Origin: Marinobacter guineae
GTDB taxonomy: Bacteria > Pseudomonadota > Gammaproteobacteria > Pseudomonadales > Oleiphilaceae
Assembly (NCBI RefSeq): GCF_002744735.1
Contig: NZ_KZ319341.1
Coordinates: 235,848-299,847 of the forward strand
DNA length: 64,000 nucleotides
Reading direction: 5' to 3'
A program made the position numbers and the translations under genes. Positions 8,693-17,895 of this stretch are shown piece by piece. Position 1 is the stretch's first letter. Each line of letters begins with the position of its first letter. Below the pieces are notes generated by a model that was not told the DNA's origin, made no database searches, and worked only from the letters and a program-made list of their open reading frames with translations.

Positions 8693-9136
8693 TTACCAGG
8701 CCTTATAAGGCAGGAACTTGCCGTTCATGGTAATCACAACACGGTCGCCCTTCGAATTCTCTTCCTTCTCGATGTCCATGGTGAAATCGATGGCACTCAT
8801 GATGCCGTCACCGAACTTTTCATGGATCAGTTCCTTCATGGTATCGCCGTACACACCCACCACTTCGTACAAACGGTAAATCAGCGGATCCTGGGGAACG
8901 GCGCCGTCCCATGCTTTCTTGGGGCAGACCTGAAGGGCTTCCGCTACGGGCTTGTCGAGGTCGAGGACTTCGCAAAGGGCAAAGGCCTTGTCTTCGGTGA
9001 GGCTGTTCATGCCCAGGGCCGCTGAAGTGGTGAACACCGGGGACATACCGATGGTTTCGGCGATGGCTTCCCAGGTCATGCCCTTGGACACTTTGGCTTC
9101 CAGGATTTTGGCGGTCATCAGTTCTTTGTTCATCAT
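8693..9136 (-). CDS. cynS: Cyanase (cyanate hydratase)
   Basis: 147 residues, against 156 in E. coli CynS. The enzyme converts cyanate plus bicarbonate to ammonia and carbon dioxide and works as a decamer in the cytoplasm. An N-terminal helical DNA-binding-like domain (about 1-75) is followed by the catalytic domain. The active-site residues Arg and Glu are in IYRLYEVVGVYG and Ser in GIMSAIDF. It is the last gene of the leftward operon with the ABC transporter. This suggests that the transporter imports cyanate (or nitrate/nitrite-like anions) and that CynS releases nitrogen from it. The ribosome site GAGGAAACAGCC precedes the ATG; a second ATG is one codon later. Confidence 0.95.
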   Translation of the reverse strand: MMNKELMTAKILEAKVSKGMTWEAIAETIGMSPVFTTSAALGMNSLTEDKAFALCEVLDLDKPVAEALQVCPKKAWDGAVPQDPLIYRLYEVVGVYGDTMKELIHEKFGDGIMSAIDFTMDIEKEENSKGDRVVITMNGKFLPYKAW

Positions 9137-9163
9137 GGCTGTTTCCTCTCTTGGGTTTTAACG

Positions 9164-10078
9164 TCAGGCATTCACCGCACGGGCGGCGGTGTCGGATTCG
9201 GATTCGGTTTCAGAATCGAAAGACGCTGGCGTGGACTGGGCAACGCCCTTCGCGGGCTCGACGATCTTCGGGGTGCCGTCTTTTTCCGGCAGCGCCGAGC
9301 CGCTTCGATTCACCAGGAAGTCCACCAGATAGTCCCGGGTCTTGTGGTAAGCCGGGTTCTGGAAAATGGTGGCCCGGGCCCGTGGATGCGGGATGTCCAC
9401 TTTCACGCTTTCAGCGATGCGGGCGTTGGGGCCATTGGACATCAGGAAGATGCGGTCGGAGAGCAGAATGGCTTCGTCCACATCATGGGTGATCATGAAC
9501 ACGGTCTGGCGGGTTTCTTCCCAGATCTTGACCAGCTCGTCCTGAATCACACCCCGAGTCAGGGCATCCAGCGCACCAAAGGGTTCGTCCAGCAGCAGGA
9601 GTTCCGGCTGGGTGGCAAAGGCCCGGGCGATACTCACCCGCTGGCGCATGCCGCCAGATAGCTGGGACGGCTTACGGTTGAGGGCATGGTCCAGACCCAC
9701 CATCTTCAGGTAGCGTTCACTGTGCTCCTTCACCTTTTCCTTGGACCACTCGGGCCAACGGGCGCGCACGGCGAAGACGATGTTGTTCAGCGTGGTTTTC
9801 CAGGGCAGCAGGCTGTAGTTCTGGAACACTACCCCGCGCTCAAGGCCGGGGCCTTTTATTTCCTTGCCATTCATCACCACGTTGCCGGCGCTGGCTTCGT
9901 CCAGACCGGCCAGCACGTTCAGGATGGTGGATTTACCGCAACCGGAGTGGCCGATGATGCAGACGAACTCGCCCTTCTCCAGGGCAAATCGGATATCCTC
10001 GAAGACGGTCAGCTCGCCGCCCTGGCCATCCGGGTAGATTTTGAACAAGCCATCTACTTCCAGGAATGATTTACTCAT
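9164..10078 (-). CDS. Nitrate/cyanate-type ABC transporter, ATP-binding protein
   Basis: 304 residues. The Walker A motif is GHSGCGKST, the signature [16 protein letters not shown], Walker [14 protein letters not shown], and the switch histidine lies in [10 protein letters not shown]. The sequence family is that of NrtD/SsuB/TauB, the ATPases of nitrate, sulfonate and taurine importers. A C-terminal extension of about 45 low-complexity residues (Ser/Glu/Ala/Thr-rich) follows the nucleotide-binding domain. It energises the permease encoded immediately upstream, and cynS follows 27 bases downstream. Cyanate as substrate is inferred only from the cyanase neighbour. Confidence 0.9.
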   Translation of the reverse strand: MSKSFLEVDGLFKIYPDGQGGELTVFEDIRFALEKGEFVCIIGHSGCGKSTILNVLAGLDEASAGNVVMNGKEIKGPGLERGVVFQNYSLLPWKTTLNNIVFAVRARWPEWSKEKVKEHSERYLKMVGLDHALNRKPSQLSGGMRQRVSIARAFATQPELLLLDEPFGALDALTRGVIQDELVKIWEETRQTVFMITHDVDEAILLSDRIFLMSNGPNARIAESVKVDIPHPRARATIFQNPAYHKTRDYLVDFLVNRSGSALPEKDGTPKIVEPAKGVAQSTPASFDSETESESDTAARAVNA

Positions 10079-10133
10079 AACAGGTCTCCATTCGGAGGGT
10101 TGAGGCCGGCACCGCTTACCGGTGCCGGACCGC

Positions 10134-10961
10134 TCACTCTTTGTACTCCACCAGCTTCTGGGCCTTGCCCAGCGCCAGGTCCAACAGCATACCCACCACC
10201 CCGATCATCAGGATGGAGAAGATCACACTGGCCAGATCCAGATTGTTCCACTCGTTCCACACGTAGTAGCCGATGCCGGTACCGCCCACGAGCATCTCCG
10301 CAGCCACGATGACCAGCCAGGCGATGCCGATCGAAATGCGCATGCCGGTCAGGATGGTGGGTGCGGCGGCTGGCAGGATCACCGTAATGGCGGTGCGCAG
10401 CGGGCCGAGTTCGTGGGTACGGGCCACGTTGACCCAGTCCTGCCTCACATTGGCCACACCAAAGGCGGTGTTGAGCAACATGGGCCATATCGAGCAGATA
10501 AAGATCACGAAGATCGCCGAGGCATCCGAGTCCTGGATAATGAACAGGGCCAGTGGCATCCAGGCCAGGGGCGAGATGGGCCTCAACACCTGGATGTAGG
10601 GGTTCAGGGCCTTGTACATCAGCGGCGACATGCCGATCAGGAAGCCGACGGGCAAGGCGATGGCCATGGCCGCAAGGTAGCCGGTCAGCACCCGGTAAAC
10701 CGAATACCCCAACTGGATGCCAATGCCCTTGTCGTTGGCGCCGGCGTCATAGAACGGGTTGGACAATTCGGCCCAGGCCAGCTTTAGCACCGCAGAGGGC
10801 GGCGGTACCCGGGATTCCTGATCGGCACCGCCCATCAACATTTCGTATTCGGTCATTCCGGTCTGGGCTTCCGGGGGCTGGGTCGCCATTTCCCAGAGCC
10901 CCAGGGCCAGAATCAGGAACGACACCGACAGCAGCGCTGCCCGAACGTTCAGGGAAGCCAT
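10134..10961 (-). CDS. Nitrate/cyanate-type ABC transporter, permease
   Basis: 275 residues, six or so membrane segments, starting with an N-terminal segment at about residues 8-25. After that comes a roughly 65-residue periplasmic stretch, then the BPD_transp_1 core. The EAA-like coupling loop lies around VARTHELGPLRTAITVILPAA. The family is NrtB/SsuC. It sits between the substrate-binding protein (two-base gap) and the ATPase (55-base gap) in the leftward operon. It forms the channel for the anion, which I infer to be cyanate or nitrate. Confidence 0.9.
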   Translation of the reverse strand: MASLNVRAALLSVSFLILALGLWEMATQPPEAQTGMTEYEMLMGGADQESRVPPPSAVLKLAWAELSNPFYDAGANDKGIGIQLGYSVYRVLTGYLAAMAIALPVGFLIGMSPLMYKALNPYIQVLRPISPLAWMPLALFIIQDSDASAIFVIFICSIWPMLLNTAFGVANVRQDWVNVARTHELGPLRTAITVILPAAAPTILTGMRISIGIAWLVIVAAEMLVGGTGIGYYVWNEWNNLDLASVIFSILMIGVVGMLLDLALGKAQKLVEYKE

Positions 10962-10963
10962 GG

Positions 10964-12388
10964 TTACACCCTCCCGATGGCGAAGCTGCGGGTGTACTCT
11001 TCCGCACGATCCGAATCAAAGGTCTTGCCCATGATGGTGTGGGGCTTGTAGGTCTTGTCTGGCGCCGTGTAGCCCAGCTCTTCCATGATCTTGCCGGTCT
11101 CACCCGCCAGATAGACCTGCTCCGCAATTCCCTTGTAATCCACATCGCCTTCGATATAGCCCCAGCGCTTCATCTGGGTCAGAATCCAGACACCCATGGA
11201 GTGCCAGGGGAACGGATCGAAATCGATGCGGTCCGGCACGTTCTGCACCTCGCCAAGGCCGTCGGCGTAGTAGCCGGTCAGCACCTGCTGGATCACCGGT
11301 ACCGGCTGGTTCAGGTAGTTCTTGGGTGCAATGGCTTCGGAGATTTCCTTACGGTTATCAGGATTGTTCGAGTACTGGGTCGCGTCGATGATGGCGCGTA
11401 ACAGAGCGCCATAGGTATTCGGGTTCTCGGTGGCGAACTTCTGGCTGCAGGCAAAGGCGCAGCACGGATGGCCTTCCCAGATGTCCTTGGTGAGTAGGTG
11501 GATGAAGCCCACCTTTTCCCACACCGCACGCTGATTGAACGGATCCGGCGACAGGTAGCCGTCCAGGTTGCCAGCGCGCAGGTTGGCGACCATCTCGGGT
11601 GGCGGTACCACACGGATCTGCACGTCCTTGTCCGGGTCGATGCCATTCTCGGCCAGGTAGTAGCGCAGTAGAAAGTTATGCATGGAATACTCGAACGGAA
11701 CCCCGAACTTGAAGCCCTTCCACTGCTTCGGATCCCGCTTGTCCTTGTGATCAACGTGCAGAACGATGGCCTGGCCGTTGATATTCTCAACCGCCGGCAT
11801 AATGTAGGGTTCCGGCGTTGAGCCAGCGCCCATGCTCATGGCCAGGGGCATGGGGGTGAGCATGTGGGAAGCGTCGTATTCACCGGCCAGGGATTTGTCA
11901 CGGGCCACGGCCCAACCGGCGGTTTTGGTGACCGTCACATCCAGACCGTAGCGCTCATAGAAACCCATGGGATGCGCCATAATGATCGGTGTGGCGCAGG
12001 TAATGGGCACAAACCCCACGTTCAGTTTGGTTTTCTCCAGCTTGCCAAGAGATTCCTTCACCGCCGCCTTGGCCTTGTCCATGGGGAAGACACTGCCCAA
12101 CATGGCGGCCGCAGTACCTGCCCCCATCATCTTCATGAAGCTCCGGCGGCTGTGATCGTTGTGGCCGAACACCGACCGGACCACGGCACTCTCGATCGCC
12201 CGGTCCATCATGGCCTCGGAATCCATCCCGCCATCAGATACCGAGACGTCGTGGCTCAGCGATTGCTGCAAGTTGAGAGACACAGACGGCATTTCCTGTC
12301 CGGGTTTACACTCCGGACAACCGCAGGTTTTTGCGTGAATCAGAGACTGGTCACCGTCAAACGGATTACCAAGGCTTTTCGTGGTCAT
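10964..12388 (-). CDS. NrtA/CmpA-type ABC substrate-binding protein with internal Tat signal
   Basis: 474 residues. The binding domain (about 115-450) resembles NrtA/CmpA, which capture nitrate or bicarbonate for import. A twin-arginine motif (SRRSFMKMMGAG, Arg at 81-82) with a hydrophobic stretch ends near residue 105, indicating export of a folded protein. Unusually, about 80 residues precede the Tat motif. They include a cysteine cluster, C22-x-C24-x-x-C27, and an acidic linker. Either the start is further in, though no better ATG with a ribosome site was found near the Tat motif, or the extension has a role before export. It is the first gene of the operon and lies downstream of a -24/-12 promoter. 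Confidence 0.88.
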   Translation of the reverse strand: MTTKSLGNPFDGDQSLIHAKTCGCPECKPGQEMPSVSLNLQQSLSHDVSVSDGGMDSEAMMDRAIESAVVRSVFGHNDHSRRSFMKMMGAGTAAAMLGSVFPMDKAKAAVKESLGKLEKTKLNVGFVPITCATPIIMAHPMGFYERYGLDVTVTKTAGWAVARDKSLAGEYDASHMLTPMPLAMSMGAGSTPEPYIMPAVENINGQAIVLHVDHKDKRDPKQWKGFKFGVPFEYSMHNFLLRYYLAENGIDPDKDVQIRVVPPPEMVANLRAGNLDGYLSPDPFNQRAVWEKVGFIHLLTKDIWEGHPCCAFACSQKFATENPNTYGALLRAIIDATQYSNNPDNRKEISEAIAPKNYLNQPVPVIQQVLTGYYADGLGEVQNVPDRIDFDPFPWHSMGVWILTQMKRWGYIEGDVDYKGIAEQVYLAGETGKIMEELGYTAPDKTYKPHTIMGKTFDSDRAEEYTRSFAIGRV

Positions 12389-12503
12389 GGGTCACTCTCC
12401 CTACTCTCGGACTGTTTTTGCACTCTTGCGGTGCGGCAAAGGTACGGCCGGGGCCTGGCAGCTGAAAAGTGGCCGGGCCGGTTACGTGTTCTGAGAGAGC
12501 TAT

Positions 12504-12520
12504 CGCAGGGTTTGTGCCAA
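12504..12520 (-). promoter_or_regulatory. Sigma-54 (-24/-12) promoter for the transporter-cyanase operon
   Basis: Read on the minus strand, TTGGCACAAACCCTGCG has the GG and GC elements ten bases apart and the full TTGGCAC -24 box, matching the RpoN consensus closely. It lies about 115 bases upstream of the substrate-binding-protein ATG, so transcription would start near 12490. The adjacent divergent gene encodes a sigma-54 activator, which fits. Confidence 0.75.
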
Positions 12521-12584
12521 CTGCTGAAATTTTTTTAATTCACTGTTTTTAATACCTTTTAAATAACAAGGCGGGGCTGACAGC

Positions 12585-12643
12585 AACTACGGGATTTCGT
12601 AGTTAACGATTTTTCGTAGTGGGCACCACGATTATTCGTAGTT
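12585..12643. promoter_or_regulatory. Repeated TTCGTAGT boxes, probable activator binding array
   Basis: An inverted pair AACTACG (12585-12591) / CGTAGTT (12598-12604) is followed by two more direct copies of TTCGTAGT, at 12613-12620 and 12635-12642. The block lies 65-140 bases upstream of the leftward sigma-54 promoter, a normal enhancer distance. The last copy abuts the rightward -24 box, so the activator could repress or tune its own gene. Confidence 0.6.
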
Positions 12644-12658
12644 GGCACAGGGTTTGTT
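12642..12658 (+). promoter_or_regulatory. Sigma-54-like promoter of the regulator gene
   Basis: TTGGCACAGGGTTTGTT has a perfect -24 element and GG-N10-GT spacing. The -12 element reads TTGT where TTGC is expected. It is 33 bases before the chosen ATG of the activator gene. It may be a weak or autoregulated promoter. Confidence 0.5.
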
Positions 12659-12690
12659 ATGTTTTTTACCGGATAACACAGGACAGACCC

Positions 12691-14607
12691 ATGAGCCCCG
12701 AGACCATCCTCGCCCCCACAGCCACCACCAATTGGATTGACCATTTACCCGAAGCCGCTCTTCTGGTGGATGCCGGCCAGGATCTGATCGTCGCCGCCAA
12801 CAGCGCCATGGGCCGCATGATCGGCACAGACCGAAAATCCCTGGCAGGCACCCCCTGCACCCACCTGTTCACCGACCAACGCCCGCAACTGATCGCCTTC
12901 ACCGAAGAAACCCTGTTCAGGAGCCACGGCTGGAGTCGGGATTTCATATTCAAACACCGGGCCGGTCATACTGTGGAACTGGAAATTTCCTCCTCCCGGG
13001 TCGGCGAGGAAGAATCCCAGAAGGTGTTGCTGCTGCTTCGGGATCGGCGCCAGTTGCGAACCCTTCGGGAACGGCACGATGCCAACCACTACCACCGGGG
13101 CGGATTGCTGGAGTGGCGGCGGGTCGAGGAACTGTTCAAGGATATGGAGCGGGAAAACCAGTTGATCCTCCACGCCGTCGGGGAAGGCATTTATGGCGTG
13201 GATGCCGAGGGCCGCACCACCTTCGCCAACCCGGCGGCGGAGCGCATGCTGGGCTGGCGAATCGATGAGCTAATGGGCCGGGTGATTCACCGGGTAGTGC
13301 ACCATTCCCACGAGGATGGCAGCCTCTACCCCCTGAAAGAGTGCCCCATTTACGCCGCCTTTCGGGATGCCAGCGTCAAACGGGTGGGCGAAGACTGGTT
13401 CTGGCGCAAGGACGGCACCGGATTCCCGGTGGAATACACCAGCACTCCCATCCTGGACAATGGCCATCCGGTCGGTGCTGTGGTGGTGTTCCGGGATATT
13501 TCACCGCGGCTGCAGGCCCAGAAGGAACTGCAAAAGGCACTGGAAGAAGTGGAAAGCCTCAAACACCGCCTGGAAATGGAAAACGCCTACCTGCAGGAAG
13601 AGCTCAGCGCCGAGTACCACTTCCACGAAATCTTCGGCCAGAGCGAAGCCATAAAAGCCATTGTGCGCCGGATCGGCATGGTCGCACCCACCGACGCCAA
13701 CGTGCTGGTCACCGGGGAATCCGGCACCGGCAAGGAACTGATCGCCCGAGCCATCCACCAGTCCAGCACCCGCCGCGACCGGCCGCTGATCCGGGTGAAC
13801 TGCGCAGCGATCCCGAAGGACCTGTTCGAGAGCGAGTTCTTCGGCCACATCAAGGGCGCTTTTACCGGCGCCGTCAGCGACCGCGTCGGCCGGTTTGAAC
13901 TGGCCGATGGTGGCACGCTTTTCCTGGACGAAGTGGGCGAAATCCCCCTGGAACTGCAGGGCAAACTGTTAAGGGTTTTACAGGACCAGCAGTTTGAACG
14001 GGTCGGCGAAAACCGCACAAGAGCGGTCGATGTCCGCGTCATCGCCGCCACCAACCGGGACCTGAAAGCGGAGATCCAGGAAAAAACCTTCCGGGAAGAC
14101 CTCTACTTCCGCCTCAATGTCTTCCCCATCGAATCCGTTCCCCTGAGCCGGCGTCTTGAGGACATCCCCATCCTCGCCCAGGAGTTCCTCATCCGCGCCT
14201 GCCAGAAGTTCAACCGCCCTCTCCTGGCTTTGAGAGAACGCGACGTTGAAACCCTCAAGGCCTACCACTGGCCCGGCAACGTACGGGAACTGGAAAACGT
14301 GATCGAGCGCCAGGTTATTACCGCCGACGGCAGGCTGGACCTGGATTTGCCCGGACCCGATTCCGGTGCCAGACCGACGGCAATACAAACGCCGCCAATC
14401 CGGCACTTTGACGGCGAACTGATGACAGAAATGGAGCTCAGGGAGCTGGAAAAACAGAACCTGACAAGGGCTCTGGAAATGAGCGGGGGACGGGTCTTCG
14501 GGGATGATGGGGCGGCGGCGCTGCTGGGCATCAAACCCACCACCCTCACCTCACGACTGAAGAAACTGAAGATTGAACCCAGGAACTTCCAGCCGAGGCA
14601 GGCATAA
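12691..14607 (+). CDS. Sigma-54-dependent transcriptional activator with PAS sensor domains
   Basis: 638 residues. One PAS domain spans about 12-125 and a second about 150-285 ([28 protein letters not shown] is its core, quoted here only as a start). A coiled-coil linker ([19 protein letters not shown]) and an AAA+ domain follow, with Walker A GESGTGKE, the sigma-54 contact loop GAFTGA and Walker [13 protein letters not shown]-terminal helix-turn-helix is at about 600-638 ([17 protein letters not shown]). The start is the ATG at 12691; an earlier ATG would read through the promoter region. It is divergent from the cyanase/ABC operon and almost certainly activates it through the -24/-12 promoter. 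The PAS ligand is unknown. Confidence 0.92.
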   Translation: MSPETILAPTATTNWIDHLPEAALLVDAGQDLIVAANSAMGRMIGTDRKSLAGTPCTHLFTDQRPQLIAFTEETLFRSHGWSRDFIFKHRAGHTVELEISSSRVGEEESQKVLLLLRDRRQLRTLRERHDANHYHRGGLLEWRRVEELFKDMERENQLILHAVGEGIYGVDAEGRTTFANPAAERMLGWRIDELMGRVIHRVVHHSHEDGSLYPLKECPIYAAFRDASVKRVGEDWFWRKDGTGFPVEYTSTPILDNGHPVGAVVVFRDISPRLQAQKELQKALEEVESLKHRLEMENAYLQEELSAEYHFHEIFGQSEAIKAIVRRIGMVAPTDANVLVTGESGTGKELIARAIHQSSTRRDRPLIRVNCAAIPKDLFESEFFGHIKGAFTGAVSDRVGRFELADGGTLFLDEVGEIPLELQGKLLRVLQDQQFERVGENRTRAVDVRVIAATNRDLKAEIQEKTFREDLYFRLNVFPIESVPLSRRLEDIPILAQEFLIRACQKFNRPLLALRERDVETLKAYHWPGNVRELENVIERQVITADGRLDLDLPGPDSGARPTAIQTPPIRHFDGELMTEMELRELEKQNLTRALEMSGGRVFGDDGAAALLGIKPTTLTSRLKKLKIEPRNFQPRQA

Positions 14608-14615
14608 AGAATTCG

Positions 14616-14646
14616 GGGAGGCAGCCCGAACCGGGGACTGCCTCCC
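14616..14646. terminator. Stem-loop between convergent regulator and thiolase genes
   Basis: GGGAGGCAG (14616-14624) pairs with CTGCCTCCC (14638-14646) around a 13-base loop. It lies in the short gap between two convergent genes. There is no T-run, so it may act as a Rho-assisted or bidirectional block. Confidence 0.55.
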
Positions 14647-14654
14647 GGGCCAGA

Positions 14655-15836
14655 TTAGATCAACTCAATGGCCACCGCAGTACCTTCACCACCGCCAATG
14701 CAGAGCGACGCAACCCCACGCTTGAGCCCACGCTGTTTCAGCGCATTCATCAGGGTAACGATGATCCGCGAGCCGGAAGAGCCGATCGGATGCCCGAGGG
14801 CACAGGCGCCACCGTGGACGTTGACCTTCTCGGCCGGAAGCTTGAGCTCATTGATCGCCGCCAGGGTAACCACCGCGAAGGCTTCGTTGATCTCGAACAG
14901 ATCCACATCGTCCACGCTCCAGCCGGCTTTCTTCAGAACCTTCTCAATGGCACCGATAGGTGCAAGGGTGAACTCTGAAGGCAAGCGGGCGTGGGTGGCG
15001 TGGGCCACGATACGGGCCTGGGGTGTCAGGCCGCGGGCGTCGGCTTCGGCGGCAGAGGCCAGAACCAGGGCGGAAGCACCGTCGCTGATGGAGCTGGAGT
15101 TCGCAGCAGTTACCGAGCCGTCTTTGGCGAAGGCCGGTTTCAGATGCGGGATTTTCTCCGGTTTGGCGTTGCCCGGCTGCTCGTCGGTGTCGACTTCGGT
15201 GTCGCCGCCACGGCCAGATACGGTTACCGGAACAATCTCGTCACGGAACCAGCCGTTTTCGATGGCCGCCAGGGATTTCTGCAGGGAGCCGATAGCAAAC
15301 TCATCCATCGCCTGGCGGCTGATGTCGTATTTATCAGCGGTGCGCTGGGCGAAGACGCCCATCAGGCCGCCTTCGTAGGCGTCTTCAAGCCCGTCCAGGA
15401 ACATGCTGTCCATCACCTGGCCATGGCCCATGCGCATGCCGGCGCGGGCTTTGGGCAGCAGGTACGGCGCCTGGCTCATGTTTTCCATGCCGCCGGCAAT
15501 CATGATGTTGTTGGTGCCGGCCTTGATCTGGTCGTGGGCCATGATCACGGCCTGCATGCCGGAGCCGCACATCTTGTTGATGGTGGTGCAGCCGGAGCTG
15601 TCCGGAATGCCCGAGGCGCGGGATGCTTGGCGCGCCGGGGCCTGGCCGAGGCCGGCGGGCAATACGCAGCCCATGATCACTTCCTGGACATCCGCCGGCT
15701 GCAGGCCGGAGCGTTCGATGGCGGCCTTGATGGCGGCGGCACCCAAGTCCGGGGAGCGAACGGAGCTCAGGGAGCCCATCATGCCGCCCATTGGGGTACG
15801 GGCCGAACCCGCAATTACAACGCTGTTGTCACTCAT
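14655..15836 (-). CDS. Acetyl-CoA C-acyltransferase (thiolase)
   Basis: 393 residues from the ATG at 15836, which has GAGGA six bases upstream; an ATG four codons earlier lacks this. Thiolase motifs are complete: the nucleophilic Cys in NKMCGSGM, the NVHGGACALGHPIGSSGSR block with the catalytic His, and the C-terminal CIGGGEGTA with the second Cys. It cleaves 3-oxoacyl-CoA with CoA. It is last in a leftward operon with an acyl-CoA dehydrogenase and an SDR dehydrogenase, divergent from liuR. That context suggests the final step of isoleucine degradation, cleavage of 2-methylacetoacetyl-CoA to propionyl-CoA and acetyl-CoA. An acetoacetyl-CoA thiolase role is equally compatible with the motifs. 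Confidence 0.9.
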   Translation of the reverse strand: MSDNSVVIAGSARTPMGGMMGSLSSVRSPDLGAAAIKAAIERSGLQPADVQEVIMGCVLPAGLGQAPARQASRASGIPDSSGCTTINKMCGSGMQAVIMAHDQIKAGTNNIMIAGGMENMSQAPYLLPKARAGMRMGHGQVMDSMFLDGLEDAYEGGLMGVFAQRTADKYDISRQAMDEFAIGSLQKSLAAIENGWFRDEIVPVTVSGRGGDTEVDTDEQPGNAKPEKIPHLKPAFAKDGSVTAANSSSISDGASALVLASAAEADARGLTPQARIVAHATHARLPSEFTLAPIGAIEKVLKKAGWSVDDVDLFEINEAFAVVTLAAINELKLPAEKVNVHGGACALGHPIGSSGSRIIVTLMNALKQRGLKRGVASLCIGGGEGTAVAIELI

Positions 15837-15852
15837 AACATTCCTCACTCAA

Positions 15853-17004
15853 TCAGGCTTTGCCCAGCACAGACCGGGCAATAATTTCTTTCATCACTTC
15901 CGAAGTGCCGCCGTAAATCCGCTGCACCCGGGCATCAATAAAGTTCCGGGAAATCGGGTACTCGGTGGTGTAACCGTAGCCACCAAACAGCTGCAGACAA
16001 CCATCGGCGACGCGACACTGCATTTCGGTGGCGCTGTACTTGGCCATGGAGGCGGTCGGGGCATCCAGTTCGCCGCGGTCGTACTGTTCGATACACTGGT
16101 CCACGAAGGCCTTGTTCACCCGGTAGTCGGTTTCCATGCGGGCAATTTCAAAACGGGTGTTCTGCAGTTGGGCCAGCTTCTGGCCAAACAGTTCCCGCTC
16201 CTGGGCATAGGCAATGGTCAGGTCCAGTGAACCACGGGCAGCCGCGACGCCGAGGGCACCGATCACCAGCCGCTCGCGGGGCAGTTCACGCATCAGATAC
16301 ATGAAGCCCTGCCCTTCCTCGCCCAGCAGGGCAGAGGCCGGGATGCGCATATCCGAGAAGAACATCTCGGAGGTGTCACCGGAATGCTGGCCGATCTTGT
16401 CGAGGTTCCGGCCCTTGCTGTAACCCGGCAGTGACGTGTCTACCAGGAACAGGCTGATGCCCCGGGCACCAGCTTTCGGGTCAGTCTTGGCGGCGACGAT
16501 CACCATGTCCGCGTGCTGGCCGTTGGTGATAAAGGTCTTGGAACCGTTCAGAATATAGCCGTCGCCATCCTTCACTGCACTGCTGCGGATCGCCTGCAGG
16601 TCACTGCCGGCGCCCGGCTCAGTCATGGCGATGGCGCCAACCGCCTCACCGGAGACCAGCTTTGGCAGCCACTGCTGCTTCTGCTCTTCGCTGGCAAGGT
16701 GGCTGAGGTACGGCGCAACGATGTCCGAGTGCACCATCACGTTGGTGGACAGCGCGCCGAACCCCATCCGGGCCAGCTCCTCACCCACCACCACGGAAAA
16801 CTGGAAGGGCGCACCGATCCCGCCGCACTCTTCGGGCACGTCGACACACAGCATGCCGGCGTTGCCGAGCGTGTTCCAGAGCTCCCGGGGCACGATACCG
16901 GTCTTTTCCCAGGCTTCGTAATGAGGCTTCACCTCGATTTCCAGAGCCTTGATCACCGACTCACGGAACATCGCCAGTTCTTCTTTATCAACAGACACGG
17001 TCAT
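15853..17004 (-). CDS. Acyl-CoA dehydrogenase (probable 2-methyl-branched acyl-CoA type)
   Basis: 383 residues from the ATG at 17004, preceded by AGGAG. FAD-dependent oxidation of an acyl-CoA to its enoyl-CoA. The N-terminal helical domain is followed by the AMTEPGAGSDLQ flavin motif, the FITNGQHADMVIV segment and the C-terminal domain with YGYTTEYPISRNF and YGGTSEVMKEIIARS. The operon with an SDR dehydrogenase and thiolase, opposite the liu genes, suggests 2-methylbutyryl-CoA (isoleucine) or isobutyryl-CoA as substrate, as in ivd operons of other gammaproteobacteria. The sequence alone does not fix the chain specificity. Confidence 0.9.
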   Translation of the reverse strand: MTVSVDKEELAMFRESVIKALEIEVKPHYEAWEKTGIVPRELWNTLGNAGMLCVDVPEECGGIGAPFQFSVVVGEELARMGFGALSTNVMVHSDIVAPYLSHLASEEQKQQWLPKLVSGEAVGAIAMTEPGAGSDLQAIRSSAVKDGDGYILNGSKTFITNGQHADMVIVAAKTDPKAGARGISLFLVDTSLPGYSKGRNLDKIGQHSGDTSEMFFSDMRIPASALLGEEGQGFMYLMRELPRERLVIGALGVAAARGSLDLTIAYAQERELFGQKLAQLQNTRFEIARMETDYRVNKAFVDQCIEQYDRGELDAPTASMAKYSATEMQCRVADGCLQLFGGYGYTTEYPISRNFIDARVQRIYGGTSEVMKEIIARSVLGKA

Positions 17005-17029
17005 GAATGTCTCCTGCAATTGAATGCTG

Positions 17030-17791
17030 TCACTTGGGCGCCATACGCAGCGCGCAGTCGAGGCGAATAACTTCGCCATTGAGAACCGGGTTACGCACCA
17101 TCTGATCGACCATCATGCCAAACTCTTCGGGCTTGCCGAGACGTTTCGGGAAAGGCAGCGTGGCGGCCAGGCTTTCCTGAACCTCCTCGGGCATACCCGC
17201 CATCATGGGGGTCATAAACAGGCCCGGTGCAATCGTATTTACACGGATGCCCTCGCGAGCCAGCTCACGGGCCGACTGCAGAGTCAGGGACACCACGCCA
17301 CCCTTGGAAGCACTATACGCCGCCTGGCCGATCTGGCCCTCATAAGCCGCCACCGACGCGGTGTTGATGATCACGCCACGCTCACCATCGGTGTTCGGCT
17401 CACGCCGGGCCATATCCGCCGCCGCCAGACGCATGATGTTAAAGGTGCCAATAAGGTTGACCTGGATAACCTTGCTGAAGTTCTCCAGGGGCATGACACC
17501 GTCGCGGCCCAGAATCTTGGATGCGGTGGCAATACCGGCACAGTTCACGGCAATACCGCAGAGGCCATGAGCTTCCCGCGCTGCATTGATAGCCGCCTCG
17601 GCGCTGTCCGGGGAACTCACATCGCATTCCAGGAAGATCCCGCCGATGTCCGCAGCAACCTTTTCACCCTGTTCCTTCTGAAGATCCAGGATAGCCACCT
17701 TGCACCCCGCAGCCGCCAGCGCACGGGCAGCGCCCTCGCCCAGCCCCGAAGCCCCGCCTGTTACAATGGCTGCCACATTTTTGAATTCCAT
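17030..17791 (-). CDS. SDR-family 3-hydroxyacyl-CoA dehydrogenase (HSD10-like)
   Basis: 253 residues; short-chain dehydrogenase with the NAD-binding [10 protein letters not shown] motif at the N-terminus, NCAGIA, the catalytic Ser region [15 protein letters not shown] and the YSASK motif carrying Tyr and Lys. Its form resembles the type-10 hydroxysteroid / 3-hydroxy-2-methylbutyryl-CoA dehydrogenases of isoleucine breakdown. It is the promoter-proximal gene of the leftward operon. Its ATG lies about 55 bases from a LiuR-type dyad in the shared intergenic region, so it is a likely member of the LiuR regulon. Confidence 0.88.
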   Translation of the reverse strand: MEFKNVAAIVTGGASGLGEGAARALAAAGCKVAILDLQKEQGEKVAADIGGIFLECDVSSPDSAEAAINAAREAHGLCGIAVNCAGIATASKILGRDGVMPLENFSKVIQVNLIGTFNIMRLAAADMARREPNTDGERGVIINTASVAAYEGQIGQAAYSASKGGVVSLTLQSARELAREGIRVNTIAPGLFMTPMMAGMPEEVQESLAATLPFPKRLGKPEEFGMMVDQMVRNPVLNGEVIRLDCALRMAPK

Positions 17792-17845
17792 CGTTCATTC
17801 CCCTTTTCAGGATTCTGTTTGTTAAAAATCGGACCCTAAAACTAC

Positions 17846-17861
17846 TTTACGTTTACGTAAA
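17846..17861. promoter_or_regulatory. LiuR-type operator between divergent catabolic operons
   Basis: TTTACGTTTACGTAAA: 6-bp arms TTTACG/CGTAAA with a four-base centre, the kind of dyad bound by MerR-family LiuR regulators of branched-chain amino acid degradation. It is 35 bases upstream of liuR and 55 bases upstream of the leftward SDR gene, so one site could control both operons. A TTTACG -35-like box (17846-17851) and TAACCT (17869-17874) are possible promoter elements for liuR. Confidence 0.75.
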
Positions 17862-17895
17862 CTTTATCTAACCTAAGTCTAAAAAGGAAATCGTC

